Shown here in pieces: positions 1 to 7,979 of a stretch of DNA of 64,000 nt (within the stretch, counting starts at the first letter, position 1; every line of letters starts with the position of its first letter). Where the stretch lies: the NCBI GenBank assembly GCA_039029735.1, contig JBCCFL010000034.1, forward strand, positions 1 to 64,000, given 5' to 3'. The notes under the pieces are model-generated. The model worked only from the letters and a program-made list of their open reading frames with translations. It did no database searches and was not told the origin of the DNA. A program made the position numbers and the translations under genes. This DNA is from CADEDH01 sp039029735 (GTDB lineage Bacteria > Actinomycetota > Acidimicrobiia > Acidimicrobiales > SZUA-35).

Positions 1-209
1 AGGTCGACCTCTCACAGGGTGGCGGGCGGCCGGCGCTGTTCCAGTGGGGAACGCGGGACGCAATCATTGGCACCGACCAGCCGAAGGAGGTGGTCGCCGC
101 GCTGCGCAATGGTGGGTGGGATGCGCGCGACCACGCCTATGACATGGCCCACAGCCAGACCATCGAGATGATGGTCGACGCCCGCAGCTGGCTCGCGGGC
201 GTTCTCTAG
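1..209 (+). CDS. Alpha/beta hydrolase (phospholipase/carboxylesterase family), C-terminal fragment
   Basis: The gene enters from outside the window; only its last 68 codons are seen, in the frame that starts at base 3 and stops with TAG at 207-209. The fragment contains FQWGTRDAIIG followed about 35 residues later by DMAHSQT and a final SWLAGVL. This is the usual end of the phospholipase/carboxylesterase branch of alpha/beta hydrolases: the Asp of GTRD and the His of MAH would be the last two members of the Ser-Asp-His triad. The nucleophile serine lies outside the window. The substrate cannot be told. A dienelactone-hydrolase-type esterase is the main alternative. Confidence 0.6.
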   Translation, partial: VDLSQGGGRPALFQWGTRDAIIGTDQPKEVVAALRNGGWDARDHAYDMAHSQTIEMMVDARSWLAGVL

Positions 210-297
210 GAGCTCGAGCCGCCGCCCTTCGGGCGACACATGAGCCGGCGTCGACGCTCAGGCGGTGACCTGGCACAATGGCTCGGCGGGAGGGTCG

Positions 298-2562
298 ATG
301 GGAATCGACATAGCGGGGCTTGAACAACTGATCGAGGTGGGCCGAGGCGGCTTCGCCACGGTGTATCGCGCCGAGCAGCCGGCGTTCCGGCGCACGGTCG
401 CAGTCAAGGTGCTCAACGCCGCAAGCCTCGACTCCGAGGGTCGGGAGCGGTTCGCCCGCGAATGCCAGGCCATGGGCCCGCTGTCTGACCATCCCAACAT
501 CGTCACGATTCTCGACGCCGGATTCCTCGACACCGGCCAGCCCTATCTCGTGATGCCGTTCCTGCCCGCTGGTTCGCTCTTCGATCGTCTTCGCGCTGGC
601 GGTGCAGTGGGATGGGTGGAGTTGTCTGCGATAGGGGTGAAGCTCGCAGGCGCGCTCCACAGCGCCCACGAGGTGCGCGTGCTCCACCGCGACGTGAAGC
701 CGGCCAATGTGCTCGTGTCCACCTACGGCGAACCCACCTTGGCCGATTTCGGCATCGCCCGGGTCGCCGGTGCCATCGAAACGCGCTCAGGCCAGGTGAC
801 GGCCAGCCTCGGCTACGCCGCCCCCGAGATCATCGAGGGCCGAGCGCCCACCGTGCAGTCCGACGTGTACTCCCTCGCCGTCACGCTCCACGAGCTGGCG
901 TCTGGCGCGAACCCGTTCGCCAGACCGGCCGCCGACGAGAGCGTGGCCGCGATGTTGCACCGAATCCTGAACGCCGACGAGCCGACGATGGAACCCGGCC
1001 TCATGCCCGAGCCCCTCGCGGCCTGCATCAGCCAGGCCATGGCCAAGGATCCTGCGGCTCGTTTCGGCTCGGCCCTCGCCTTCGGCCGGGCGTTGCGGCT
1101 CGCGCAGGACGAGCTCGGCCTGCGCCCGACCGAACTGCCAGTGGTTCGGCCGGGCACCACACCCGTTGGCGCAGGTACGCCGCAGGCAGCGTCAGTTCCC
1201 GATGATCCGTCGCCACAGGCTGCATGGCCGCCGCCTGCGGCCCCCGTTCAGACCGACGATCTCGACTCGACGGTGGCTGCTGCTGCGGTTGATGCGATCG
1301 ACGCGGCGGAGCCGATACATCCGACGATGCCTGCGTCGACCGAAGCCACACCGACCGAGTTCGTGGCTGATGCCGATCCCGGCCCCACGTCCATCCTGGC
1401 TGAAAGCGGGGCGCTGGCGGCCGACGCGATGCTTCCGACCGACGTGGTATCGCCAACCGACGTGATGCCCGGGGCCGTGGCCGGGCCAGGACCGACATCG
1501 GTCATGGACGACGGCGGGCTGCCCCCGACCAACGTGATGCCCGGCGGTGCCCCTGAAGCTCCGCCCGCCGAGCGCGTTGATGATGGCCAGCCTCGCCGGG
1601 GCCGCAATCGCGGTCGGTGGATCGCTGTTGCCGCGGCGCTCATCGTGGTGGTGGCGCTGGGCGCGATCGTGCTCGTCGATGCCATCGGAGGCGGGGACGA
1701 CACGTCCAGCACCGAGGCAGGCGACGACACCGGCACCGACACCATCGATGATGCCTCCACCGACGGCGTCTCCGACGACGACGCATCCTCCGAGACCACA
1801 GCGCCAGCCGATGACGAGTCGGCGTTCGACGCCACCGTCTCAACGGCCGAGTCGTCGACTGAGAGCGGCAGCGACGACGAGTCGGCGTTCGACGCCACTG
1901 TTTCCACGTCTGGCCTCGGCACCGTCGGAATCGAGGAGCCTCCCGGGTTCGATGCGGTGGTCAATGGCTACGACGTGGCCACGCTCGACGAACTGCAGAG
2001 CCTCGACCCGATCGGGGAGGACGACCCTGAGCTCACCACCTACTGGGACAGCGATCTGTACACGTTCGACCCCGCCGAGGTGACGGCCGACGGGATCATC
2101 GTGTCGGCTGGTGGCCAGTTCGGAGGCATCCGGGGCCTTCGCAAGGAGCTGGAGCTCTACCAGGTGATCCTGCGCGACTCGCCCCGGTTCACTCTCGCCA
2201 TGCAGACCGGCGGCGACTTCGGCAGCGAGGGTTTCCGGCAGTTCGACTTCACCATCAATCCCGATGGCTCGGTCACCTTCGGGCGGACCACGGCTGGCAA
2301 CTCGACCGACCCCACACCAACGGGCGTCGTGGTGGACCTCGGGGTCGACTCCAGCCGCTACATGGTTGGTATCGGCCGCGACGGTGCCGACGTCGTGTTC
2401 GTGGCCTGGCGTACGGCCGACCCGTCGGCGATGGTGTCGACTGTGGTCGAACTGCCCGACGCGTTCGACCGCCCCGAGTACAACACCGTGATGTTCGTCT
2501 GGGAGGGGAGCGTCGAGATCAACCGAGTGGCGGACCTGTCGATCGGTGGTCTGAACCCGTAG
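298..2562 (+). CDS. Transmembrane Ser/Thr protein kinase (PknB-like) with extracellular sensor domain
   Basis: Hanks-type kinase, 754 aa from ATG 298, chosen because GGGAGGG sits 6-8 bases upstream; an in-frame GTG at 265 would add 11 residues. Gly-rich loop GRGGFATV (about residue 15), AVKVL with K37, HRDVKPANV with D132, DFGIA with D150, and APEII are all present, so it should be active. After the kinase domain comes a low-complexity Pro/Ala/Thr linker (about 280-430) with repeated Pro-Thr motifs (PTSIL, PTDVV, PTDVM, PTSVM, PTNVM), one membrane helix (441-463), a Ser/Thr/Asp-rich stalk holding two copies of DDESAFDATVST, and a roughly 200-residue extracellular domain I do not recognise. 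That domain is not PASTA. The linker threonines are plausible autophosphorylation or FHA docking sites (inference). Confidence 0.93.
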   Translation: MGIDIAGLEQLIEVGRGGFATVYRAEQPAFRRTVAVKVLNAASLDSEGRERFARECQAMGPLSDHPNIVTILDAGFLDTGQPYLVMPFLPAGSLFDRLRAGGAVGWVELSAIGVKLAGALHSAHEVRVLHRDVKPANVLVSTYGEPTLADFGIARVAGAIETRSGQVTASLGYAAPEIIEGRAPTVQSDVYSLAVTLHELASGANPFARPAADESVAAMLHRILNADEPTMEPGLMPEPLAACISQAMAKDPAARFGSALAFGRALRLAQDELGLRPTELPVVRPGTTPVGAGTPQAASVPDDPSPQAAWPPPAAPVQTDDLDSTVAAAAVDAIDAAEPIHPTMPASTEATPTEFVADADPGPTSILAESGALAADAMLPTDVVSPTDVMPGAVAGPGPTSVMDDGGLPPTNVMPGGAPEAPPAERVDDGQPRRGRNRGRWIAVAAALIVVVALGAIVLVDAIGGGDDTSSTEAGDDTGTDTIDDASTDGVSDDDASSETTAPADDESAFDATVSTAESSTESGSDDESAFDATVSTSGLGTVGIEEPPGFDAVVNGYDVATLDELQSLDPIGEDDPELTTYWDSDLYTFDPAEVTADGIIVSAGGQFGGIRGLRKELELYQVILRDSPRFTLAMQTGGDFGSEGFRQFDFTINPDGSVTFGRTTAGNSTDPTPTGVVVDLGVDSSRYMVGIGRDGADVVFVAWRTADPSAMVSTVVELPDAFDRPEYNTVMFVWEGSVEINRVADLSIGGLNP
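1810..1908 (+). repeat. 63-bp-period duplication in the kinase stalk
   Basis: Two near-identical segments of about 36 bases, offset by 63 bases, each encode DDESAFDATVST. They lie just outside the predicted membrane helix of the kinase and are probably a recent internal duplication in a disordered stalk. Confidence 0.7.
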
Positions 2563-2571
2563 CAGCTACGG
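2557..2571. terminator. Short hairpin shared by two convergent stop codons
   Basis: CCGTAG-CAG-CTACGG, a perfect 6-bp stem with a 3-base loop. The left arm contains the TAG stop of the kinase and the right arm, read on the other strand, contains the TAG stop of the RTX gene, so both genes end inside one palindrome. There is no T-run. Confidence 0.4.
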
Positions 2572-3756
2572 CACGTTGAGGATCGTCTCGCAGTTGTTGG
2601 TGTTGGCCACGTCGCCTGCGGTCTCGCGGCCGTTGCCACCATCGCAGGTGTCGATGCCATCGTTGCCTGACACGTTGTCGTCTCCGGGGCCGCCGTTCAC
2701 GGTGTCGTCGTTTTGGCCGCCGCGGACGGTGTCGTTTCCGTTGTCGCCGTAGACGGTGTCTTTGCCGCCGTTGCCGGAGACGGAGTCGTTGCCGTCGTCG
2801 CCGTGGACGTTGGTGTCGTTGTCGCCTCCGCCGTTGACGGCGTCGTTGTCGGGTCCGCCGGAGATGAGGCCGTCGTTGCCGGAGCCGCCGGAGATGGTGT
2901 CTTCGCCGTCGTTGCCGGAGATGGTGTCGGTGTCGGAGGAGCCGCCGAGGGTGTCGTTGCCGATGCCGCCGGTGATGGTGTCGTTGCCGGAGCCGCCGAA
3001 CACGGTGTCGCCGCCGGCTTCGCCGTTGATGGTGTCGTCGCCGGCGTTGCCCGAGAGGGTGTCGCCGCCTGGTCCGCCGAAGATGGTGTCGTTGCCGGGG
3101 CCACCGACGATCATGTCGGCGCCGCCCTCGCCGCAGATGGTGTCGTTGCCGTCGAGGGCGTTGATCACATCCGGGCCGGGGGTACCGAGTATCACATCGT
3201 CACCCGTGGTGGGCACGTCGCCGTTGTTCAGATTCACGGTCACCGTGAGGCCGTTGCACGGAGGCGGGGCACAGTTCAGGTCGTCGCAGTGCATGACCTT
3301 GAGGTCGCCGTTGGTGTTGTCGTAGTACGAGATCACGGGGTACTCGTTGCTGTCGAGGGCCAACGAGCTGAACGCGCCTACGTCGCCGGCGGTGTCGGGG
3401 CTGGTGATCGACTCACCGGTGCCGTCACAGTTCGGATCGTCGCAGCGCATGACCTTCAGATCGGCGTTCGCGAAGTCGTGGTAGGCGATGGCCGGGTAGC
3501 CGTTGTCGTCGAGGGCGAGGGCGTTGTCGACACCGTCGTCGAGGATCTCTCGCACCTCTCCAACACCATCGCAGGCAGGATCATTGCAATGGTACAGGTA
3601 CAGGTTGCCGTTGAAAGCACCGGTGTAGGTGAACACCGGGTTGCCACTGCCGTCGAGCACGAGCGAGGTGTGCGCACCAGTTGCCGAGCCGAAGTTGTTG
3701 GGTACGTTGATCACCTCGCCACTGCCGTCGCAGTTGGGATCGTCGCAGTCCAGCAC
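2566..3756 (-). pseudogene. RTX-type calcium-binding repeat protein, 5'-truncated
   Basis: 396 codons open from GTG 3756, but an in-frame TGA lies only two codons further upstream (3763-3765). The first residues are already in the middle of a repeat (MLDCDDPNCDG). The N-terminal part has about four repeats of the type DPNCDGxGE ... LALDxNGYPxISYxDxxNxDLKVMxC. The C-terminal part has about 16 Gly/Asp nonapeptides (GGxGNDTIx), the calcium-binding parallel beta-roll of RTX proteins. Such proteins are normally exported, yet there is no signal peptide, no clear ribosome site, and the coding region begins 22 bases after the stop of the NUDIX gene. I read it as a secreted repeat protein whose 5' end was lost. 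A functional short form is possible. Confidence 0.6.
2640..3180 (-). repeat. Tandem RTX nonapeptide repeats
   Basis: About sixteen degenerate 27-bp units coding for GGxGxDxhx-type nonapeptides in the truncated RTX gene. On the + strand this appears as a run of gtcgttgccg-like words that opens long spurious antisense frames. Confidence 0.8.
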
Positions 3757-3778
3757 GTTGATTCAACTGTGGACGAAT

Positions 3779-4615
3779 TCAGTTCGGGCCTTCCCAGAGA
3801 CGGACCCAGCCTGATTCCACTTCGAGGTCGGCGGTCTCGTATCCCTGCTCGCCCGGGAGCAGCACGCGGTACTCGCCGTCGGGGTCGGCCACCCGCACCC
3901 GCTGGTAGGGGAGGCGGCGCTTGGCCGCTGCCAGCACCTCGGCCGCCGAGCCATAGCGGGCCAGGCACTCGATCATTCGCACGGTGGGCGTCATCATCGT
4001 CATCTCGCCGTCGCGCCATCGGGTGAGCGCCTCGCCCGGCGACATCCAGGCCATGTTCACGATCTCGCCGTCGTCGACGTCGGCCTCTTGATCGGGGGGA
4101 GCCACGGCGACGAAGAACCGGGCATCGAAGCGTCGGGGTGAACCGAGGGGAGTGATGAACCGCGCCACCTCTTCGATGGCGGTCACGTCGAGGGTGATAC
4201 CCAGATCGAGAAGGCGATCGACGAACACGCCTTCGTCGGCCCGTACCTGGTCGCGAAGCGTGCCGACGTCGACCGACGGGCCGTTGTCGGCTGCGAGCAG
4301 CAGGCCCGCCTCCTCCAGCGTTTCCCGACACGCCGCCAGCCACCACGCGAGGCCACCCCGGTCGACCTCGAGGATGCTCGACGCCTCGGCGTCGGACAGC
4401 CCCGAGCAGAGTGTGTCGAAGTCGTCCACGTGATCAGATGGATCGACGCGACCACCAGGGAACACCCAGTTGTCCGGGGCGAACACCACTCGGGCCGTAC
4501 GGCGCAGCATCAGCACCTGCAGCTCGGGCCGGTCGGCCAAGAGCATCACGGTGGCCGCAGGGCGGATCGGTACCGATTCGGGGTCGAAGTCCTCGGTGTT
4601 GGCCCAGTTGCTCAC
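3779..4615 (-). CDS. NUDIX hydrolase, NUDT19-like
   Basis: 278 aa from GTG 4615. The GTG overlaps the TGA of the upstream lipoprotein gene (GTGA), which suggests translational coupling and decides the start. The NUDIX fold is shown by WVFPGGRVDPSD, then an insertion of about 45 residues, then RETLEEAGLLL, the catalytic REUxEExGU half of the Nudix box. The separated GG and REUxEE segments resemble NUDT19/acyl-CoA diphosphatase-like members, so a nucleotide-diphosphate or CoA-type substrate is likely but not proven. The glutamate expected seven residues before the RE pair is not conserved, which is normal for members with this insertion. Confidence 0.8.
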   Translation of the reverse strand: MSNWANTEDFDPESVPIRPAATVMLLADRPELQVLMLRRTARVVFAPDNWVFPGGRVDPSDHVDDFDTLCSGLSDAEASSILEVDRGGLAWWLAACRETLEEAGLLLAADNGPSVDVGTLRDQVRADEGVFVDRLLDLGITLDVTAIEEVARFITPLGSPRRFDARFFVAVAPPDQEADVDDGEIVNMAWMSPGEALTRWRDGEMTMMTPTVRMIECLARYGSAAEVLAAAKRRLPYQRVRVADPDGEYRVLLPGEQGYETADLEVESGWVRLWEGPN

Positions 4616-5211
4616 GGTCCGCCGACCCGCATCAGCAGCGAGGTCGAGTCGAGCGCCGAGGCGGCCACCGCGTCCCACGCCTCGTTCCCCGGATCACCGG
4701 GCCGCAGGCCCGACGGCTGCGCCAGCAGGTACAAGCGGAACTGGAGTTCCTTCTCGCCGTCGCCCAGCTGGTCGAGGCAGGGCGTGCCGTAGCCGAGGCT
4801 GCCGTAGTCATTGAGGGTCTCGAAGGCGCCCGCCGGGGCGATCCCGGAGTCGAGGCGCGACTCGCCAGGGCCGATCCCCGCCATGAGCCACAGCAGAAGG
4901 GGTTCGTTGGGATTGGTCTGATCGGTGAGTGTCACCGCCAGCTCCGCCACACCGTTGCCGACATCGCCCCATTCGAGCACCGGGAAGACGTTCCGGCCAG
5001 CGCACGTCACATCCACCGGTGCGATTCCACCAGCGTCGAAGTCGGGGCTGGACAGCGCAATCCCCGACTCGGTGCTCTCGGATTCGAGCGCGGAGGTGGG
5101 TGGGCTGGGTCGGGTGGTGGTGGTCTGACCGAGTTCGGGCTCGGCGAGCTCACGACCATCACTGGCGCAGCTCGCCAGCACCAGCAACACCACGAGGAGC
5201 CAGTTGCGCAC
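4612..5211 (-). CDS. YbhB/PEBP-family lipoprotein
   Basis: 199 aa from GTG 5211 (VRNWLLVVLLVLASC), which gives a textbook lipoprotein signal with lipobox LASC, so the product should be anchored outside the membrane. After a Thr/Pro/Ser linker, the segment SSPDFDAGGIAPVDVTC and the block around VFPVLEWGDV match the phosphatidylethanolamine-binding (Raf kinase inhibitor-like, YbhB/YbcL) family. The usual DPDAP ligand motif is replaced by DQTNPNEP. Its stop overlaps the start of the NUDIX gene, so the two form an operon. Its ligand is unknown. An upstream in-frame ATG would put charged residues before the signal and is less likely. Confidence 0.72.
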   Translation of the reverse strand: MRNWLLVVLLVLASCASDGRELAEPELGQTTTTRPSPPTSALESESTESGIALSSPDFDAGGIAPVDVTCAGRNVFPVLEWGDVGNGVAELAVTLTDQTNPNEPLLLWLMAGIGPGESRLDSGIAPAGAFETLNDYGSLGYGTPCLDQLGDGEKELQFRLYLLAQPSGLRPGDPGNEAWDAVAASALDSTSLLMRVGGP

Positions 5212-5325
5212 GGGTGCACACCCTAGCGGCCTCGTTCCCAGGCGTTCGGGCATGCGGCCCGCTCCTATGCTGATCGCTTCGCCGAACCCGGCACCAGAGG
5301 CAGCGCACCGAAGGGAGGATCGAAC

Positions 5326-6666
5326 GTGGCTCGTCGCCGACTCCCACCACCCAGATCCCTCCTCTCCCGGCGTTGGACCGCCCCCGTGCGGGCGGTGGTG
5401 GGTGGCCGTCGCCTGCCCCGGGTCGGTTCGGCGTGGCGTCCGTCGTCGTGGCCCCCGCTCGGAGGTCTGCTCGGCCCCGCCATCGGCGACGCAAGTCAGA
5501 GCCTCGGCGCGCTCGCACTGTCGGCCACCACGAGCCTCGTCACTGGGTTCACCTTCGCCGCCGTTGCCGACACGCTCCGCACCTTCCCCGGCCTGCTGTT
5601 GTTCATCCCGGCCGCCATCGGCCTTCGAGGCAACGTCTTCGGTCCGCTGGGGAGTCGGCTCTCCACGTCGATCCGGGCCGGAACGTTCTCGTGGAGTTGG
5701 CGGCTCGACTCGCTGCTCGGTCAGAACGTGATCGCCGCCATGGCCACCTCCCTCGGCGCGGCCCTTGGCCTGGCCGTGGTGGCTGAGATTCTGGCGTTGC
5801 TGTTGCGGGAGGGATCGGTGTCGGTGATCAGCCTCGCCGACTTCGTTGTGGTGTCGGTGTTCGGCGGCACGATCGCCTCGATCGTGGTGCTCATGATCAC
5901 CCTTGGCCTCGCCGTGGCATCGGCCCGCTTCGGGTGGGACCTCGACAACGTGACCGCGCCACTCGTGTCGGCCTCGGGTGACTTCGTCACGCTGCCGGCC
6001 ATCGTGTTGGCCACAGCGCTGATCCAGCGAGGCGGCCTCACCCAGGCGCTGGCGGTTGCGTTCGCCGTGATCTCGTTGGCGGCGGTGCTGGTCGTCATCC
6101 GCTCGTCGTTCACGATCAGCCGCAGAGTGTTGTTCGAGGCGCTGCCCGTGCTCGTGGGCGCCGGCACGTTGAGCCTCGTGGCGGGTGCCGTGCTGGAGCG
6201 GTCGATCGACCGGTTCCTCACCTTCTCCGTGCTCCTGGTGCTCCTGCCTGGCTACCTGGCCACTGCGGGGGCCCTCGGAGGGATCCTGTCGAGCCGGCTG
6301 TCCACCAAGGTGCACCTCGGCCTCATCGAGTCGGCCCGCTTCCCCCGAGGTGGAGCCCGCGACGACATCCGTGTGACGTTCGCCCTCGCCATCCCGATCT
6401 TCGCCCTCCTGGCGTTGCTGGCCGGCACCATCGGTGTTCTGGCCGGCGAGACCTCGCCCGGGCTGCCCCTGCTGATCGCGGCCGCCCTGACGGGAGGGCT
6501 GGTCGCCACCACCTTCGTGGCCGCCATTGCCTACTACGGCACGCTGCTGGTGGTGCGCTTCGGGCTCGATCCAGACAATCACGGCATCCCGCTCGTGAGC
6601 GCCAGCCTCGACGTGATCGGGGCGTTGACCCTGATCGGCGCGCTGGTGTTGTGGGGGGTGGCATGA
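5326..6666 (+). CDS. SLC41/MgtE-type divalent cation transporter, two repeated membrane halves
   Basis: 446 aa from GTG 5326, preceded by GGGAGG at a good distance. It is all membrane protein: two related halves of about 190 residues. Each half carries a block like GLRGNVFGPLGSRLST (second copy: GALGGILSSRLSTKVHL) and a block like DxDNVTAPLVSASGDFVTLPAI (second copy: DPDNHGIPLVSASLDVIGAL). These are the signatures of the MgtE/SLC41 membrane domain, which moves Mg2+ or related divalent ions; the soluble MgtE N and CBS domains are absent. The last codons overlap the start of the PhoU/TrkA-C gene (ATGA), its probable regulatory subunit. Confidence 0.85.
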   Translation: MARRRLPPPRSLLSRRWTAPVRAVVGGRRLPRVGSAWRPSSWPPLGGLLGPAIGDASQSLGALALSATTSLVTGFTFAAVADTLRTFPGLLLFIPAAIGLRGNVFGPLGSRLSTSIRAGTFSWSWRLDSLLGQNVIAAMATSLGAALGLAVVAEILALLLREGSVSVISLADFVVVSVFGGTIASIVVLMITLGLAVASARFGWDLDNVTAPLVSASGDFVTLPAIVLATALIQRGGLTQALAVAFAVISLAAVLVVIRSSFTISRRVLFEALPVLVGAGTLSLVAGAVLERSIDRFLTFSVLLVLLPGYLATAGALGGILSSRLSTKVHLGLIESARFPRGGARDDIRVTFALAIPIFALLALLAGTIGVLAGETSPGLPLLIAAALTGGLVATTFVAAIAYYGTLLVVRFGLDPDNHGIPLVSASLDVIGALTLIGALVLWGVA

Positions 6667-7898
6667 TGCCATCCGTGGAACCACGGAACCTGCGCGAGAT
6701 GCTGGCCGAGGCCAAGGACACCAGCGAGGTGATGGTCGACCTGGCGTACGCCGCGCTGTTCTTCGATGACCCCGACATGGCCGATGAGGTCGAAGAGCTC
6801 GAAACCCAGATCAGCGAACTCGTCCACCAGATGCGGGCCCTGTGCATCATCGCCGTTCGCAATCCCCGTGAGGCGGAGGCGATGTCGGCTGTGCTGCAGG
6901 TGATCAGCGCCGTGGAGTCGATCGGCAACGATGCCGTCGACATCGCCAAGGTGGTGTCGCGCCGCCTCGGGATTCCCCGACAGCTCGTGGTCGACATGTC
7001 GGCGGCCGAGGAGGTCTCGCACCGGGTGGAGGTGCAGGCGGGATCCCACTTCGCCAACCGGCCGCTGTCGTCGTTCGAGCTGCCCGTGGTCACCGGTATG
7101 CGTGTGCTCGCCGTGCGGCGGGGCCGGAGCTGGCTCGTGGATCCGTCGGGCGACGACATTCTGAACCCCGGCGACGTGCTGTTCCTGCGAGGGTCGCCCG
7201 AGGGCATTGTGCGGCTCCGTGAGCTTGCCGGCGCGCCCCCGTGGCGCCCCGCCCAGCCCGAGGAGGGTGCGCTCACCGATCTCGACCGCGCCGTCGACAC
7301 CATCGTTGAGATGAAGAATCTGTCGGAGGTGGCGGTGGGGCTCGCCTACTCGGCGCTCGTGTTCCGCGATCGCAGCTTGGCGGCCGAGGTGCGCCACCTG
7401 GAGGACCGCCTCGACGAGATGAAGATCCGGCTCGAACTCTGGGTGCTGCGGGCGGCCAAAGACGACGTCGACCCGTCACGCCTGCGCGGCCTGCTCCACC
7501 TGGCCGCAGCGGCCGAGGATCTGGGAGACCAGGCCCAGCAGATGGTGTGGCTGATCGAGAAGTCGAGCGATCTCCACCCGGTGCTTCAGGTGGCGCTCGG
7601 CGACACCGACGACATCGTGGTGCGCGTACCCGTGGCCGAAGACGCCCGGGTGGCAGGCTCGGCCCTCGGCGACCTCGAACTGCCGATCGAGCCGGGGTTC
7701 AACGTGCTGGCCATCGAGCGCGACGGCCGCTACCTCTACCGGCCGCGCAAGCACGTGGAGCTGCGGGTGGGCGATCAGGTGCTGGCGAACGGCCCCGAAG
7801 AGGGGCAAGGGGCGTTGGCCGAGATGTTCGGCTGGCGCCTCGTCGAGATCGACGACGAGATCGGCCTCGAACCCCTGAACGCAACAGCCGGCGACTGA
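6663..7898 (+). CDS. PhoU/TrkA-C tandem domain protein, partner of the cation transporter
   Basis: 411 aa from ATG 6663, which overlaps the transporter stop as ATGA; a second ATG follows directly at 6666. The chain has two copies of the same pair: a helical PhoU-like region (about 5-110 and 215-315) followed by a TrkA-C/RCK_C ligand domain (about 120-190 and 320-390; DDILNPGDVLFLRGS and KHVELRVGDQVLANG mark the ends). Soluble PhoU-TrkA_C proteins are known next to SLC41/MgtE-like transporters and are thought to gate them. The duplication of the regulator matches the duplication in the transporter, suggesting a 1:1 complex (inference). Confidence 0.82.
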   Translation: MMPSVEPRNLREMLAEAKDTSEVMVDLAYAALFFDDPDMADEVEELETQISELVHQMRALCIIAVRNPREAEAMSAVLQVISAVESIGNDAVDIAKVVSRRLGIPRQLVVDMSAAEEVSHRVEVQAGSHFANRPLSSFELPVVTGMRVLAVRRGRSWLVDPSGDDILNPGDVLFLRGSPEGIVRLRELAGAPPWRPAQPEEGALTDLDRAVDTIVEMKNLSEVAVGLAYSALVFRDRSLAAEVRHLEDRLDEMKIRLELWVLRAAKDDVDPSRLRGLLHLAAAAEDLGDQAQQMVWLIEKSSDLHPVLQVALGDTDDIVVRVPVAEDARVAGSALGDLELPIEPGFNVLAIERDGRYLYRPRKHVELRVGDQVLANGPEEGQGALAEMFGWRLVEIDDEIGLEPLNATAGD

Positions 7899-7926
7899 TC
7901 CTCCCGGAGGAGGTCAATCGCCGGCT
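7886..7926. terminator. Bidirectional terminator hairpin between convergent genes
   Basis: Outer arms AGCCGGCGA (7886-7894) and TCGCCGGCT (7918-7926) pair over 9 bp, and an inner palindrome TCCTCC-C-GGAGGA sits at 7899-7911. The hairpin spans the TGA stop of the + strand gene and lies before the end of the minus-strand SPFH gene. No T-run is present on either side. Confidence 0.6.
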
Positions 7927-7979
7927 GACGTTGGAGAGGATGAGCCGAGGCCTGGCCTCAGCTCACGATGGAGGTGGGT

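Noticed and set aside
2713..4026. 437-codon + strand frame opposite the RTX repeats
   Set aside because: It is made of Val/Ala/Gly repeats that mirror the RTX nonapeptides and has no start context.
5256..6684. Long minus-strand frame rich in His/Arg/Gly continuing upstream of the PEBP lipoprotein
   Set aside because: It is the antisense of the transporter gene, with the composition of a shadow frame. The real lipoprotein starts at GTG 5211.
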